From Loripinus fragilis (taxonomy: Eukaryota; Mollusca; Bivalvia; Lucinida; Lucinidae), in NCBI GenBank assembly GCA_964019695.1, contig OZ026531.1:6643701-6707700 (forward strand): a stretch of DNA of 64,000 nt, read 5' to 3'. The notes under the pieces were generated by a model. It ran no database searches and was not told the origin of the DNA. It worked only from the letters and a program-made list of their open reading frames with translations. Positions 32,955 through 44,287 of the stretch are shown in pieces; the stretch's first letter is position 1; each line of letters begins with the position of its first letter. Position numbers and translations under genes: made by a program.

Positions 32955-33156
32955 GGAGGGAGCGCAGTGGCTCAGTGGTAGAGTGCTTAACTTGAGACTG
33001 AAGGGCCACGGGTTCCAGCCTAACCGGCGTCACTGCGTTGTGGTCCTTGAGCAAGAGCATTAATCCTAGCTTAGTACTGGTTCAACCCATGAAGACCCGT
33101 CCCTTTATAACTGAAAGATTGTTGATGGGATGTAAAGAATCAAATCAAACAAACAA
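32955..33156 (+). mobile_element. Full-length tRNA-derived SINE with 11-bp target duplication
   Basis: ACATTATTACT flanks the element at 32944-32954 and 33157-33167. The head has both promoter boxes (TGGCTCAGTGG, GGTTCCAGCCT) and the tail is (CAAA)n. Confidence 0.9.
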
Positions 33157-33363
33157 ACATTATTACTAGGACAGATGGTTTTTACTTGTAAGCACTACTT
33201 GTTTGTTTTGTGTGTGTGGGTGGGTGGGTGGCCCTGGGCAGGGGGTGGGTTGTGCTGGGTAGGGAGGGGGGAGGGGATGCAAAACAATTCAGACATATCA
33301 AAACAGTTATTGTCAAATCATATTATATAACACTTTCCTGTATATGCTATAAATACCATATCA

Positions 33364-33865
33364 GGGGACAAAATTATTTCAATATTTCACTTGCCCTGCA
33401 GGACCAGTGACTTACAATCTTCACTTGTCCTGCAAACACATGCACTTGTCCTTTAAAAACATATGCAATCAAGAGCACAAGGGAGTAGTATGTAATATGA
33501 GTGCCTCAAGTAATTCTTCCCAAAGCACTCGTCCTACAGGACAAGTGCTTTGGGAAGAATTACTTGTCCTACAGGACGAGGGCTTTGGGAGGGAACTACT
33601 TGTCCTACAGGACGAGTGCTTTGGGAAGAATTACTTGTCCTACAGGACGAGTGCTTTGGGAAAAATTACTTGTCCTACAGGACGAGTGCTTTGGGAAGAA
33701 TTACTTGTCCTACAGGACGAGTGCTTTGGGAAGAATTACTTGTCCTACAGGACGAGTGCTTTGGGAGGAATTACTTGTCCTACAGGACCAGTTCTTTAGG
33801 AAGAATTACTTGTCCTTTCTAGATTTTACTCGTAATAATGAGGGGATGAGTGGAATTTTTGTCCC
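33364..33865. mobile_element. TIR element carrying a 35-bp minisatellite
   Basis: Ends GGGGACAAAATT and its inverse AATTTTTGTCCC. Inside, 33527-33842 is an array of about eight 35-bp units (CTTGTCCTACAGGACGAGTG then CTTTGGGAAGAATTA). The array edge 33510-33563 is a long inverted repeat. A second copy in the opposite orientation lies at 40870-44287, split by element copy A. Confidence 0.75.
33527..33842. repeat. 35-bp minisatellite, about 8 units
   Basis: Spacing between units is 35 bp throughout except one of 36. Each unit contains the palindrome GTCCTACAGGAC. All three forward frames are open because the unit lacks stops, giving nested ORFs of 90-165 codons; these are artefacts of the repeat. 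Confidence 0.95.
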
Positions 33866-34720
33866 ATGCATTTTATCTGCTGACCCATTTCGCTTTTGTT
33901 CGGCAGAAAAACCATGTAAAACTATAAAATCATTCAACATATTGTTATTGACCACTATTTTGTGTGGTCCTTTTGCTTCAAGGAGCACCAATATATAATT
34001 ATCAGGCAGTTTATTCGAAATAACATCGAATCAATTATGTCAATAGTTGAGACATTAATGTGACATCGTAAATATATGGCTTTAAATATGCTATTTCTCA
34101 CGCGAGGTCTCATTGCAGCCAAATCATAAACAGATTTATCTCTTCATAATTCAGAAAATATAACAAATTCATACCCGAGTTGATTTACGTCAAATGCAAA
34201 TTTTACTGGCCGTTGCCCTTGATTTGAAATGATATAGAATTGATGGGTTTAAGTTTTCCAAGTTCAGTATCGGGTTACGATATTGTCAGTTTCACCGATG
34301 GATCAAAATTTGACAGGGTCTCAATGCGGTCACACAAATAATTTTGCATAAATAGTCTCTTTATTAAAAGTACATTTAAATTGAAAAAAGTTTATTCAGG
34401 CCAGAGGCCAACTTTTTTATACAGCTTTTTTTCTGGAATGGGAGTGCTATTGGGTCAAGACATTTTTCAGTAAACAGTTTAAAATTGTCACAGCATTGTC
34501 GTGGAGGTTCCTGAATCATCATGATTCTTCAGGAATCACTAAAATACTGCTGCCTGGATTACTGCGATCCACGCCTGTGCATTACGATGGGGGCCGGTAA
34601 ATTACAATTTGATAAATCGGGATAAATCTTAGCTCTACCGTGGCTAAAATCCTGAATGTGTAACTGGGGCTTTAGAGTTCCATCAATCCTAATCTGATAG
34701 ACATAAAGTGTAAGCTGTGA
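33866..34720. other. No gene seen
   Basis: Unremarkable AT-rich sequence. 34500-34540 has a short hairpin (CTGAATCATCATGATTCTTCAG). Confidence 0.4.
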
Positions 34721-35043
34721 TTATGGCATTTCTACTTCATCACAATTTAATTCACTTGTTTCGTTCTTTAATTTTGTCCTTGAGGGCCAAAGGACAGGCA
34801 CAAAATTATTCATAGCAATGTGGTGTGGACTGTCAACTGTTGACATATTGTAATTAGTGGACATCATGACCTTTCGTGTCGGTGGCGGGTGGGTGTGAAC
34901 ACATCCTGTCTCTAGATTGTCCATTATCTTGATGACCCACCACCACACCCACTCAGAAATGGGGAGATGGCTATCTTGCAATTGACGGGGAGTAGGTTGT
35001 AAAAGGGCAAGATTTAATATAATACATACAAAGCTGGGAAATT
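34721..35043 (-). CDS. Hypothetical ORF
   Basis: About 105 codons open on the minus strand ending in TAA at 34723-34721, with no ATG near its start. Segments such as SEWVWWWVIKIMDNLETG and SSELNCDEVEMP-like acidic endings look protein-like, and codon use is less AT-driven than nearby. A second minus-strand open stretch at 35290-35061 (HLEIEMVDYIIKQVKELTGS) lies upstream. They could be exons of one small gene or transposon remnants. Family unknown. Confidence 0.22.
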
Positions 35044-35200
35044 TACAAACTTAACTTTTTTCAAATAACTCCTATGTATAGAGAGTCAAATAGTTTGTAC
35101 CTTTCTTTTTTTCTTTCTCTATAAATATAGTACTGCCTGACACCCTCACGAGCATTATTGGCAGGTGTACTTTGTACACTCCAGGTTGCAGAATGCCTAC

Positions 35201-35420
35201 AATTAGTAGCCATATCTAAACTACCGGTGAGTTCTTTAACCTGTTTAATTATATAATCTACCATTTCAATTTCTAGATGTTTGGTCTGTGATCTAGTCCT
35301 TCAGGTTACAACCTAGCGTGTCCTGAGGCTGGACATTTAGCCTAATTAGCTGACATGACAGGTTAAGACTGCCAGGCAATAAAAGAGACACCGCTTTAAT
35401 TGTCGAACATGACTCAGATG
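35201..35420. repeat. 220-bp perfect direct repeat, copy 1
   Basis: Identical by eye over its full length to 36144-36363. Confidence 0.9.
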
Positions 35421-35433
35421 CTTTGTTCTGTGA

Positions 35434-35670
35434 CTGACCATTGCTCGGTGGATCAAATTAGTGATGTTTAAGGCTGGAATTGACACTGCTTTTGCACCCC
35501 ACAGCACCAGGGCGGCAGCAACATCAAAAGCAAAGTCACATGGAATTCCTTTAAATACTATCATAAGAACGGCCGGATGGTCCTCTATGTCGGTATTTGG
35601 GAAATTTTATGATAAGCCTATCAAAGAATCTTCCAAAACTTTGCAGGAAGCAGTTCTGGAAGGGCTCTAG
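35434..35670 (+). pseudogene. Tyrosine recombinase C-terminal fragment (DIRS/Crypton-like)
   Basis: An open frame from after a TGA at 35431 to TAG at 35668-35670. It contains IARWIKLVMFKAGIDTAFAP followed by HSTRAAATSKA, then IIRTAGWSSMSVFGKFYDKP. HSTR supplies the His-x-x-Arg of the tyrosine recombinase active site, AGW lies where the third His/Trp sits, and the Tyr of KFYDK is the likely nucleophile. The spacing is as in DIRS-like retrotransposon and Crypton recombinases. The N-terminal domain and the rest of the element are missing, so this is a fragment. It follows directly on a block duplicated at 36144-36363. Confidence 0.75.
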
Positions 35671-35826
35671 TCAGGAAATAGTAGTTGGGTTAAATGGGAA
35701 TGTTACATGTAATTATAACTGACTCAAAAATGAGTATTACTTGTTATTTATTTTTATTTTATGAAGAATCAAAATTTTCTCTAAAATCTCTGTGAGGCCC
35801 ATTAAGGAGTTATGTGGGAGATGAAA

Positions 35827-36145
35827 TTGGAAAATTAAACAAGACTTACCTTTGAAGAAGGGAAGGTGAAGTTTAGTTGAAATTTCATCGACCACAAACT
35901 CCTTAAGGGGTTTCACACCCACCCTCCCATGCCCGGTTCTGATGATTCTTCATAAAAGATCAAGTCAAGATGTTGCTTTATCCAAATAATGCAACATCTT
36001 GACTAAATTTCTAAAAACTGATGAGTTCTCTAAGCTGAGCTGCTGCGTCATCTCTGTGAAACCCCTTAAGGAGTTTGTGGTCGATGAAATTTCAACTAAA
36101 CTTCACCTTCCCTTCTTCAAAGGTAAGTCTTGTTTAATTTTCCAA
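35827..36145. repeat. 90-bp perfect inverted repeat
   Basis: 35827-35916 is the exact reverse complement of 36056-36145 (key words CTCCTTAAGGGGTTTCAC and its inverse, TTCAAAGGTAAGTC), with a 139-bp spacer. The spacer holds a GTCAAGATGTTGC...GCAACATCTTGAC palindrome at 35964-36004. Confidence 0.92.
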
Positions 36146-36363
36146 TTAGTAGCCATATCTAAACTACCGGTGAGTTCTTTAACCTGTTTAATTATATAAT
36201 CTACCATTTCAATTTCTAGATGTTTGGTCTGTGATCTAGTCCTTCAGGTTACAACCTAGCGTGTCCTGAGGCTGGACATTTAGCCTAATTAGCTGACATG
36301 ACAGGTTAAGACTGCCAGGCAATAAAAGAGACACCGCTTTAATTGTCGAACATGACTCAGATG
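36144..36363. repeat. 220-bp perfect direct repeat, copy 2
   Basis: Copy of 35201-35420. Its left edge overlaps the end of the inverted repeat by two bases (AA), and its right edge switches to new sequence immediately after GACTCAGATG. Confidence 0.9.
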
Positions 36364-36438
36364 GACAGTGTTTTCACTTACGCCAGGTATAGGTACATAT
36401 GAAAGTGTCGACTGTTGACCAGGGTAAAAGAAAAGGGT

Positions 36439-36636
36439 TACAGTGAAACCTGTCTTAAGCGGCCACTCAAAAATAGACAAAACAGAGGTCTTAATGGCAA
36501 ATGGTAGCTTAATGAAGGTCGAAAAGTATTGCAGATTGCTCGCCTTGGAGCATTCTGCAATACTTTTGACCTGCATTAAGCGGTAAACGGTCTTAAAAAT
36601 CAATTTTTGGTCTTCTTTTAGACAGGTTTCACTGTA
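36439..36636. mobile_element. Tc1/mariner-type MITE
   Basis: TA-CAGTGAAACCTGTCTTAA at the left and AGACAGGTTTCACTG-TA at the right; TA target duplication. 198 bp including the TA pairs. A further inverted pair (AAAGTATTGCAGA / TCTGCAATACTTT) lies inside. No ORF. Confidence 0.85.
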
Positions 36637-37169
36637 TATCAAAATATACCCATATGCGTCTTAGACATTTGATTCTAGAGTTGGGGTCCGAGTGATCATT
36701 ATTTAGGGCCCAGTTTTCTTTTAGCATCTATGATGCAATCCTGACTTTTTATATTATCTTCAATCCTGCTTAAGATCAAGCCTTTCATGAACTGGAGGGG
36801 GTGGACCATGCCCCAGGGATTGAATCCCCAGTTTACTGAATGTGTCTTAAATAATCATATAAGAAATAAAGTCAAAAGTCTACAACAATTTTAAGACACA
36901 GTAGGTAAATTAAGTATAAAATCACCAAACATGACCTTATCAAATTACCCAAATTAGGTAACTTGAAACTTGTAACTTTGATAACAAATTCAAATTTTGA
37001 ATGAACTTGCCAATTAAATTGAATATATTTCACTTAATTATTTAATTACAAGATCTGAAAACCAATGAGAAAGCTATACAATAAGGCCATCTTATATACC
37101 ATTGTATTAATGCACCAAAGTTAACTTTTTAGATTTTGCAAAATTAAAATTGAGTTCAATGTTCAATTA

Positions 37170-37670
37170 GGTTTTTGGAAGCAACTTTAGAATCTGTCAT
37201 CCAAAAGTGTCATCAAGAAATCTACAAAGTTGGCAAACATTTTTTAAAGAAATGCATCAATTTTCAGAAAACAAGAAATGCCTCCAAAGACATGATTTTT
37301 CTAGAATTGAGGCCAGAGGTCAAGTTCACAGTGACTCAAAGACAGTATAGGTACACAACACTCTGCGACCCCAAGGTGTATCCACACACCAAATTTGGGA
37401 TCCTTACTTGAAACAACATTGGAGATATTCTCCAGATATGTTTTTTCTAGAATTGAAACCAAAAGTCAAGGTCACAGTGACCGAAAATAGTATGCGACAC
37501 TCCAGGACCCAAAGCTGTATCCACACATTGAACTGGGATTCCTACCTCAAATATTATAAGAGATATGCTCCACACACGAATAAGGCTCGGACTGATGCGC
37601 ACACGAACAGACAGACAGTTCAAAAACTATAATATGCCCTCAAAGCCGACTTTGGGGACATATGAAACAA
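37170..37670. repeat. Interspersed element with two ~147-bp internal units
   Basis: 'tttctagaattgag.cca.aggtcaag' recurs at about 37299 and 37441, each followed by 'tatccacaca' and 'ttggga/tgggatcctac'-type words. It ends with AACAGACAGACAG and a GCCGACTTTGGGG segment. The layout resembles the Helitron-like satellite-bearing elements elsewhere in the window. Confidence 0.5.
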
Positions 37671-38105
37671 CAAAACACAAGTGACCAGACAATTTCATTT
37701 ACATTGGTTCATAGCCGTAAAAGATACTGCTGCATTGCACATCTTTTGCAAACGGGAGTCAAAACTGAGTGTGTTCAAGAAAATTAGCCATAAACCAGTT
37801 GAGGGTCGAATGGTAAATTAAGTCACAGAAGAAATTGTGTCTATATGCAATTGGAATTGAAGGTACTCAGACAGGCTCTTATTTCTTGCACCTTTTAATT
37901 CTGCACTTTTATCATGAGGTAGCCAGTGTTGTGTGCATACTGGAGATAAACCTTACAAAACCTGAAAAAGTTCGTATGAAAATTGGTTTGCTTTATCTCC
38001 TTGTTATATCTTGATTTATATGTTCTAGGAGATAATGCATTGATTAGTAAGAGGCCTTTCATGCAAACCAAACATCTATGTGTCTTGATCCACATCTGAA
38101 TTAAG

Positions 38106-38398
38106 GGTGAGGTTGGCGCCGTAAAACCGATTTAAGCCCTCCAGCAAAGTATTTTACTGACCGTTCCAAGGCGGTACTTCTTTTGTGGATCATTTGTTTT
38201 TGTTCAGTCTTGTGTTTGCTATGTCTTTGTGTGTGTCTGTTTATATGTGCTTTGTGGTCACGTGCTGGGAAAGGGCTGACCTCTTGGCTCTCGTTTGTGG
38301 TGTCTAACTGTGAGTTTGTCACTTTCCCATTGGTATCCTGGGTCAGGTGTGGTACTTGATTGTATCGATTCCTGATCTTTGCACCCTTACTTACTTTA
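38106..38398. repeat. Dispersed repeat, about 290 bp, copy 2
   Basis: Collinear with 16577-16862. Confidence 0.7.
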
Positions 38399-39409
38399 AG
38401 AAAGACTAAAAACATGTGTAAATTTCACTGTAGAACTGTCTCGATTAACGGAAATAATATCAGTTTTGCTGTTTGATTGCAAAGCAAACTCCATGCAGAC
38501 AGTGTACCTTTGAACAAAAGCACCCAAAACATGTTCAATTGCAATAATGTCTTCTGTCACAGCATGTGAAAAGAACTGATTTTCATCTATGCCACACTGT
38601 TTATAACTCCCATTATAACTGCAGCCTTTTTTTTTTCTTAGATTTCCAAACAATACATGTAATTTGTTCTTACCATTTTGAAAACAAAATTAATTAGATC
38701 AAACAGAGAACTGTCAAGCTTATCAGCAGAGGAGAAATCATTGCAGAAATGTCATCTGACAGCATTCTAATATGGTAAATGTTTTAAAATTTTGAACACT
38801 AAACTTGCCTCCCAAAAAGGGCCTCGAAATAACACTGCAGACACTGATCAAACTGCTTCTAAAGAAGCAGTCTGATCAGGGTCTTTCCTGTTTGCTATTC
38901 TGACAATCATTTGGTGAATTCCAGCCCTGAAAACAAACATATTATTTGAGAACAGAAAGAGAAGTGTGCTAAATTTTAGAACATTTACCAAAGTGAAACA
39001 TCTGTCACCTCATCATACACAATAATGCTGTAAGCAGCATGCAGCATCCAAATCAATAACATAAAGATTGAATATAGCAATATAAGCATCAATTACAGAA
39101 AGTGATACCTTGAATATGATCGGATACCAAATCCTGATTATAGGACTGGTAGAATAGACATAGACATAGAAGATTTATTTTACGTCGAATATACATATAA
39201 CAAGTAACATAAGCCCTGTAGGGCTTTTACTTCGACAAACAAATTTAAAGAGAACAAACATAGAATATGTCACAGAGCATGCAAAGTAATATTATAAACA
39301 TATATATACATTGTAAGACTGTGCACAGGGTAGGAATAATATTGCTCACCCTATATTGCTTGAAGACTGTAGAGTGTAACAGTTCAGGTCGGGTCAGACC
39401 CGATATAAG

Positions 39410-39950
39410 CTGAAGGTGGAAGCTTCTTTCTGCTATCTCAGTGACATGGTTTTAATTGGCGTAGGCTGTTTAATGGTGGTCACCTCTCTTACAAGGATGG
39501 CACAGCTCTTACTATCAAGCACTATGCTCCATGCCAGTGAAACTTGCCTGCTGAACTGTGTGAGATCTTGCAGTGCAATGACTGTGAGGGCCAGGCAATC
39601 AGACAGATCTGCAATATCAAGCCCAGCAAATTCAAGAGAGCAACTGGCAAAGCTTGAGCTTGAACTTAAGACCATGAACTCATTTTGAGAATGAGATTTG
39701 ACTTCACTGGTTTGGTTGGTTGCACATGTAAAGAGTCCAGGCTAGGGAGACCCAGAATGACATGGAAAAAATTGTCTAAGAATGACAATCGTGAGAGGAA
39801 GCTGACATGCCATTGACCCCCAAGAAAGGAACATCTAGAGATCAGGTGTGAGATCTGATATTATGTGTGCAACTGGCCTGTCAGGAGCTACCAGTGCCTC
39901 ATATTATGTGGATGATATGCCCTTGCACTTGTTCTGCGTGTTAATCAAAA
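39410..39950 (+). pseudogene. Non-LTR retrotransposon reverse transcriptase remnant
   Basis: 39410-39555 reads VEASFCYLSDMV and then MLHASETCLLN, matching the FCYLGDM and ML.ASETW landmarks near the C-terminus of many non-LTR reverse transcriptases, with the intervening part partly deleted. After a frame change 39744-39813 reads GRPRMTWKKLSKNDNRERKL, another landmark. Stops and frame shifts show it is dead. The 3' untranslated part (39820-39950) matches 15833-15972 and runs directly into the GAT microsatellite. Confidence 0.65.
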
Positions 39951-39951
39951 C

Positions 39952-39952
39952 C

Positions 39953-39994
<42 letters not shown>

Positions 39995-39998
39995 GTGG

Positions 39999-40050
<52 letters not shown>

Positions 40051-40096
40051 ATAAATGATGGTGATGATGATGATGATGATGATGGTGATGTGGTGT

Positions 40097-40143
<47 letters not shown>

Positions 40144-40152
40144 GTGATGTGG

Positions 40153-40196
<44 letters not shown>

Positions 40197-40287
40197 GTGA
40201 TGGTGATGGTGATGATGATGATGATGATGGTGATGGTGATGGTGATGGTGATGGTGATGATGATGATGATGATGGTGATGGTGATGG

Positions 40288-40343
<56 letters not shown>

Positions 40344-40385
40344 GTGATGGTGATGGTGATGATGATGATGATGATGATGATGATC
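39952..40385. repeat. 430-bp GAT/ATG microsatellite
   Basis: Almost pure (GAT)n with GGT substitutions arranged in blocks (for example alternating GATGGT units near 40196-40345). It begins exactly at the 3' end of the retrotransposon remnant. Poly-His, poly-Met and poly-Ile ORFs across it are artefacts. Confidence 0.97.
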
Positions 40386-42075
40386 CATCTCACATAATAA
40401 TTACTTAAATTGTAGGATTCAATTTATTTAATTGCATATTGTATTTTCAAGCAGTGTGGAAAACTGTGGATCTACACAAATCATGGTATCCTGGTTTAGT
40501 ATCATGTAAGGGTTCAGGGAATATGTTCTCAATAAACAATATATGAATCTCTATCATCTGTCAATAACTAGACAAAGTGCACATATCCTCACCCCGCCCC
40601 CATCCAATTTAGTAAATGTGTCAGTATAGTGTTTTCACATGTTAACAGGGTTCCCATATTGGACAGTGTCATTGTCCCTGGCGCCTTTGCGTAATCTCTT
40701 AAGTCAATGATGATAGTTTGTTTTTAGATAAAACAAGGTTAATTACTTATTACTACCACTACATAGAGATCAAGGATCTATCCACTATGATTGTAAGATA
40801 TGTACCTGGTATTTAAATAACTAAGCTCAAATTAAAAGCAAATTTTGATTACCATATATCGGTACATCAGGGGACAAAAATTCCACTTCCCTTGCCAAAA
40901 ATTGTTCCATATAATCCCAAATAATTGGTATGTTCTAGAATGTTCTAGAAAGTCTCAGTCCAGTTCCAATTCTGCTTGAATAGAATTTTCTGGGATTTTG
41001 TGGTACTTCATTTTATATGGTATTTAATGGAATTCCATTAAATCCCAAAAGTTGGAACAATTGGTATTTTCTGTCACTATCTGGAACTGGAAAATCCCAA
41101 ATAGTCTCAAATAATTCTACTAAAAATATAAGAGGGATTTTATGTTACTTTCTGGGATAAATATTCCATTTAATCCCAGAAAGTCCCAGTAGGTACTTTA
41201 ATGGGATTTATTAAGATTTTCTGGGACTTCATCAACTACTAGTAAACACCTTGGTTCCATTTAATACCAAATAATCCCAACCTAGATTTGCATAGAACCA
41301 TTATATTCTGAACTCAGTCTGACCTTGAAATATGATATAACTGTGTTAACCTGGTTCTCACATTTTAATGACTCAAGCTGAAATTCTTTAATCTTGCAGG
41401 AAACCAGAAAAAGATTCAAATAAACCTCATGGTTTGCAAGGCTCTAACTATTTGATAAATTCTGTGTTAATTTTGGATATATACTGCATAAACTGCACAA
41501 TATAAATCCTACAAGAGACAATGTGAGTAAATAGAACATATTTCTATGCTTATAAATTATACTTGCATGAGACTTTTCATCGTATAATTTAGTTTCTCAG
41601 ATACAAAGCCATTTTTAGTTGTTTCTTTCATTGAATGCTGATGAAAGACACTTATTACTGAATTGTGTTCATTATGGTTATGCAATTTTACCATTATCAT
41701 TATTATTTACAGCAGCATTTGTGGCAGTACAACACTTAGTTAGTTTGGTACTAATGTAAGCATACATTAGTGAATTGGTTAATTACTGAATTTACAGGAT
41801 AATCAGGCTGATCATTGGGGCTTATTTTTATTTGATTTTTTTTATCACCATGCTCTTTTTAAAAGGTGTTGGGAGATATTGTGATTGCCTTCGTCTGTAT
41901 ATCAGGTTTTTGTTTGTTATGCTATCTTCTAAACAACTGGACAGATTATCCAACCAAATTTGTTGAGCAACTGGTGTATGCAACAGCAAAATTCCAATAC
42001 CCCAATGATCTGGGATGTGGGTCAAAAGTGTCCTCGGTCTGCCCATTTGCCTGCAATACTATCACCTTGCAAACT

Positions 42076-42390
42076 GTTTGTTTGTTTGTTTTGTTGCTTT
42101 ACGTCCCAAGTCAACAGCTATGGTCATGGCAGGACGGTCAGTTCACCTAACCACACTTTTTCCTGGGCAAGCTTTAACAAGCAGTTAACCAGTACTTTTT
42201 GCACATACTTTCGCTTGTAACTGACAACAACCCTTCTTGAATGATTCAGCGGAAAGGAGGAGAATGACCATAGAAATTATTTCATGATCAATCTCCACGA
42301 AAGTATGGGACCGGGTCGGGATCAAACTCGCGACCCCTGGATCTGCATTCAGACTCACATCTGTTTCCAGACACGTTACCGACTGCGCAA
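42076..42390 (-). mobile_element. tRNA-derived SINE inside element copy A
   Basis: GTTTGTTTGTTTTGTTGCTT tail, then a body, then a tRNA-like head read on the minus strand with a B-box-like GGGTCGCGAGTTTGATCCC. It is present at the same place in copies B (49155-49480) and C (56265-56600), so it was acquired before the element spread. Confidence 0.6.
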
Positions 42391-43029
42391 ATGGTCATAC
42401 TGAATCTAACCAAATTTGTTTGGTGACTTACTTACACATGTGGGTGAGCAGGAGCATTACCGTTTTTTTGTTTTTTGGATCCCCCTTGCATGGGCCCCAG
42501 TGAGTGTGCATTTTCTGGCTTTGCTGTCTCTTTCTGAATTGCTGGGTAGAACTCAACCAAATTTGTGAGCAACTTAAACAAATTATGTATACAAGAGCTT
42601 ATTTTTGGGTACCCCACTCAGAGGGGACCTGTAAAGGGGTCAAAAGTGTCTGCCCATTCTTCTTTTATGCTAATCCAAACATGCTGGGCTGAATTCAACC
42701 TAATTTGATGAAAGGTTGACTTTCTCACAAGTGGGGAGTGCTAAAGAACATTTATTTTTTATCCTTTCAGCCAATTGACCTTGCAAGTTACTAGTTAAAA
42801 GTGTCTGTTTATCTGTCCATTTACTAATTATGCTATCCTCTAATCTGCTTAATTTTGGATATGGTGAACCCACAGGGAATTAATACAGGAAAGTTATATA
42901 AATGGACCTGTGATCAACCAATTATCAACGCTTGATCAGAAATTGGGCACACTGAAGGTGCTAGCCAGGTCTTCTGGGTGCCAATATAAGTACAAAATAA
43001 TTCAATTAAGTAAGTATTTTTTAGCATCA

Positions 43030-43665
43030 GTACTAAGTACTATCAGATTTTAGCATTGGTGGTACTTTCAGATTTTGGTTTCATTACTATTTGGTATTAT
43101 CTGGTACTTTCAGTTTTTTGCATTGGTACTATTTGGTATTTTGTGGTACTTACAAATTTTGGTATTGGTACTATTTGGTATTATATGGTACTTTCAGATT
43201 TCGGTATTGGTACTATTTGGTATTTTATGGTACTTTCAGATTTTTATTTTGGTACTATTTGGTATTTTGTGGTACTTTAAGGTTTGGTATCGGTACTATT
43301 CAGTATTTTCTGGTTTTAGTATTGGTACTATTTGGTATTTTGTGGTACTTTCAGATTTCAGTATTGGTACTATTTGGTATTTAATGGTACTTTCAGATTT
43401 CGGTATTGGTACTATTTGGTATTTTATGGTACTTTCAGATTTTTGTATTGGTACTATTTGGTATTTTGTGGTACTTTCTGATTTTTGCATTGGTACTATT
43501 TGGTATTTTGTGGTACTCATATATTTTGGCAGTTTTTTTGTATTTTATGTTACTTTCAGATTTTTAGTAGGCAATGGTACTATATGGTATTTTATGGTAC
43601 TTTCAGGTTTGGGTACTGGTACTTTTTGGTACTTTATGGTACTTTTCCGTGAAAACTATATATTA
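43030..43665. repeat. 42-bp tandem array of copy A
   Basis: About 14 units of TTGGTACTATTTGGTATTTT followed by ATGGTACTTTCAGATTTCGGTA-type sequence, spaced 42 bp. As 42 is divisible by three, several frames read as 14-residue repeats (GTIWYFMVLSDFGI on plus, STTKYQIVPIQKSE on minus). Confidence 0.95.
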
Positions 43666-44287
43666 GCTAGAAAAGAAATGGAATTATCTGTTACTATTTA
43701 GAACTTCTAAATTGCTGAATTGGGATTTTGTGGAAATATTTGGGACTCTTGTCAATACAGAATTGAAATTTTCTGGGATTATATGGTATTTTAATAAATG
43801 AACAGGTTGGGATTATTTAGGATTTAGTGGAACCTGATCAAATGGAACTTTCTGGGATTAAATGGTATTTTCAGTACCAGAAAATACCATAAAATCCCAT
43901 ATGCCATTTAACATTCCATTTAATACCAAATAATCCCAATGTTGGGATTTATTGGGATTAAGTGGTTATCCCAGAAAGTACCATTAAAGTGAGTTCCAGA
44001 AAGTTCTAGAACAGTACCAATAAATCCCACTTCATTTTCGCAAGGGTAATGTCCGCTCATAGTTACGATTGAAATCTAGAAAGGACGAGTAATTCTCCCC
44101 ACAGCACTCGTCCTGTAGGACAAGTGCTTTGGGATGAATTACTCGAGGAAGTCATATAACATATTACTCCCTTATGTTCTTTATTGCATATTCTTTTAAA
44201 GGACGGTGAATGTGTTTGCAGGATGAGTGAGAATTGTAAGTTACTCGTCCTGCAGGACAAGTGCAATATTGAAATTTTTTTGTCCCC

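Larger units (their letters stand above)
40889..44046. mobile_element. 3.2-kb TIR element with 42-bp array, copy A
   Basis: Ends CCCTTGCCAAAAAT (one substitution from the other copies) and ATTTTCGCAAGGG. Order: subterminal AATCCCA/TGGTATTT lattice, unique region, internal SINE-like segment (42076-42390), second unique region, 42-bp array, and a right lattice inverted relative to the left. No transposase ORF. Copies B and C match throughout, so the 94-codon ORF near 41866 present in all three reflects sequence conservation, not coding. Confidence 0.85.
40870..44287. mobile_element. 35-bp-minisatellite element, split by element copy A
   Basis: GGGGACAAAAATTCCAC at 40870 and its inverse-type end GAAATTTTTTTGTCCCC at 44287 match the two termini of the 33.4-kb element in reverse order. 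After the insertion, 44047-44287 contains one minisatellite-type unit (CTCGTCCTGTAGGACAAGTG) and related flanks. The inserted sequence is 40889-44046. Confidence 0.8.

Noticed and set aside
33527..33842. Possible CRISPR-like array
   Set aside because: The repeats are contiguous without spacers, the host is a eukaryote, and no cas genes are present.
33407..33998. Three overlapping forward ORFs of 90-165 codons with Cys-rich repeats
   Set aside because: All three frames of the 35-bp minisatellite are open; none extends a meaningful distance beyond the array.
39941..40397. Long poly-His, poly-Ile, poly-Met and poly-Ser ORFs on both strands
   Set aside because: They are translations of the GAT microsatellite in its different frames.
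41866..42150. 94-codon ORF with a hydrophobic N-terminus, present in copies A and C and in part in B
   Set aside because: It spans the junction into an internal SINE and drifts at the same rate as its surroundings, so conservation reflects element copying.
43056..43701. 208-codon ORF and others made of WYF/VLSDF repeats in each 42-bp array
   Set aside because: The unit is 42 bp and lacks stops, so open frames arise automatically on both strands; there is no start context or splice support, and the frames differ in length among copies.
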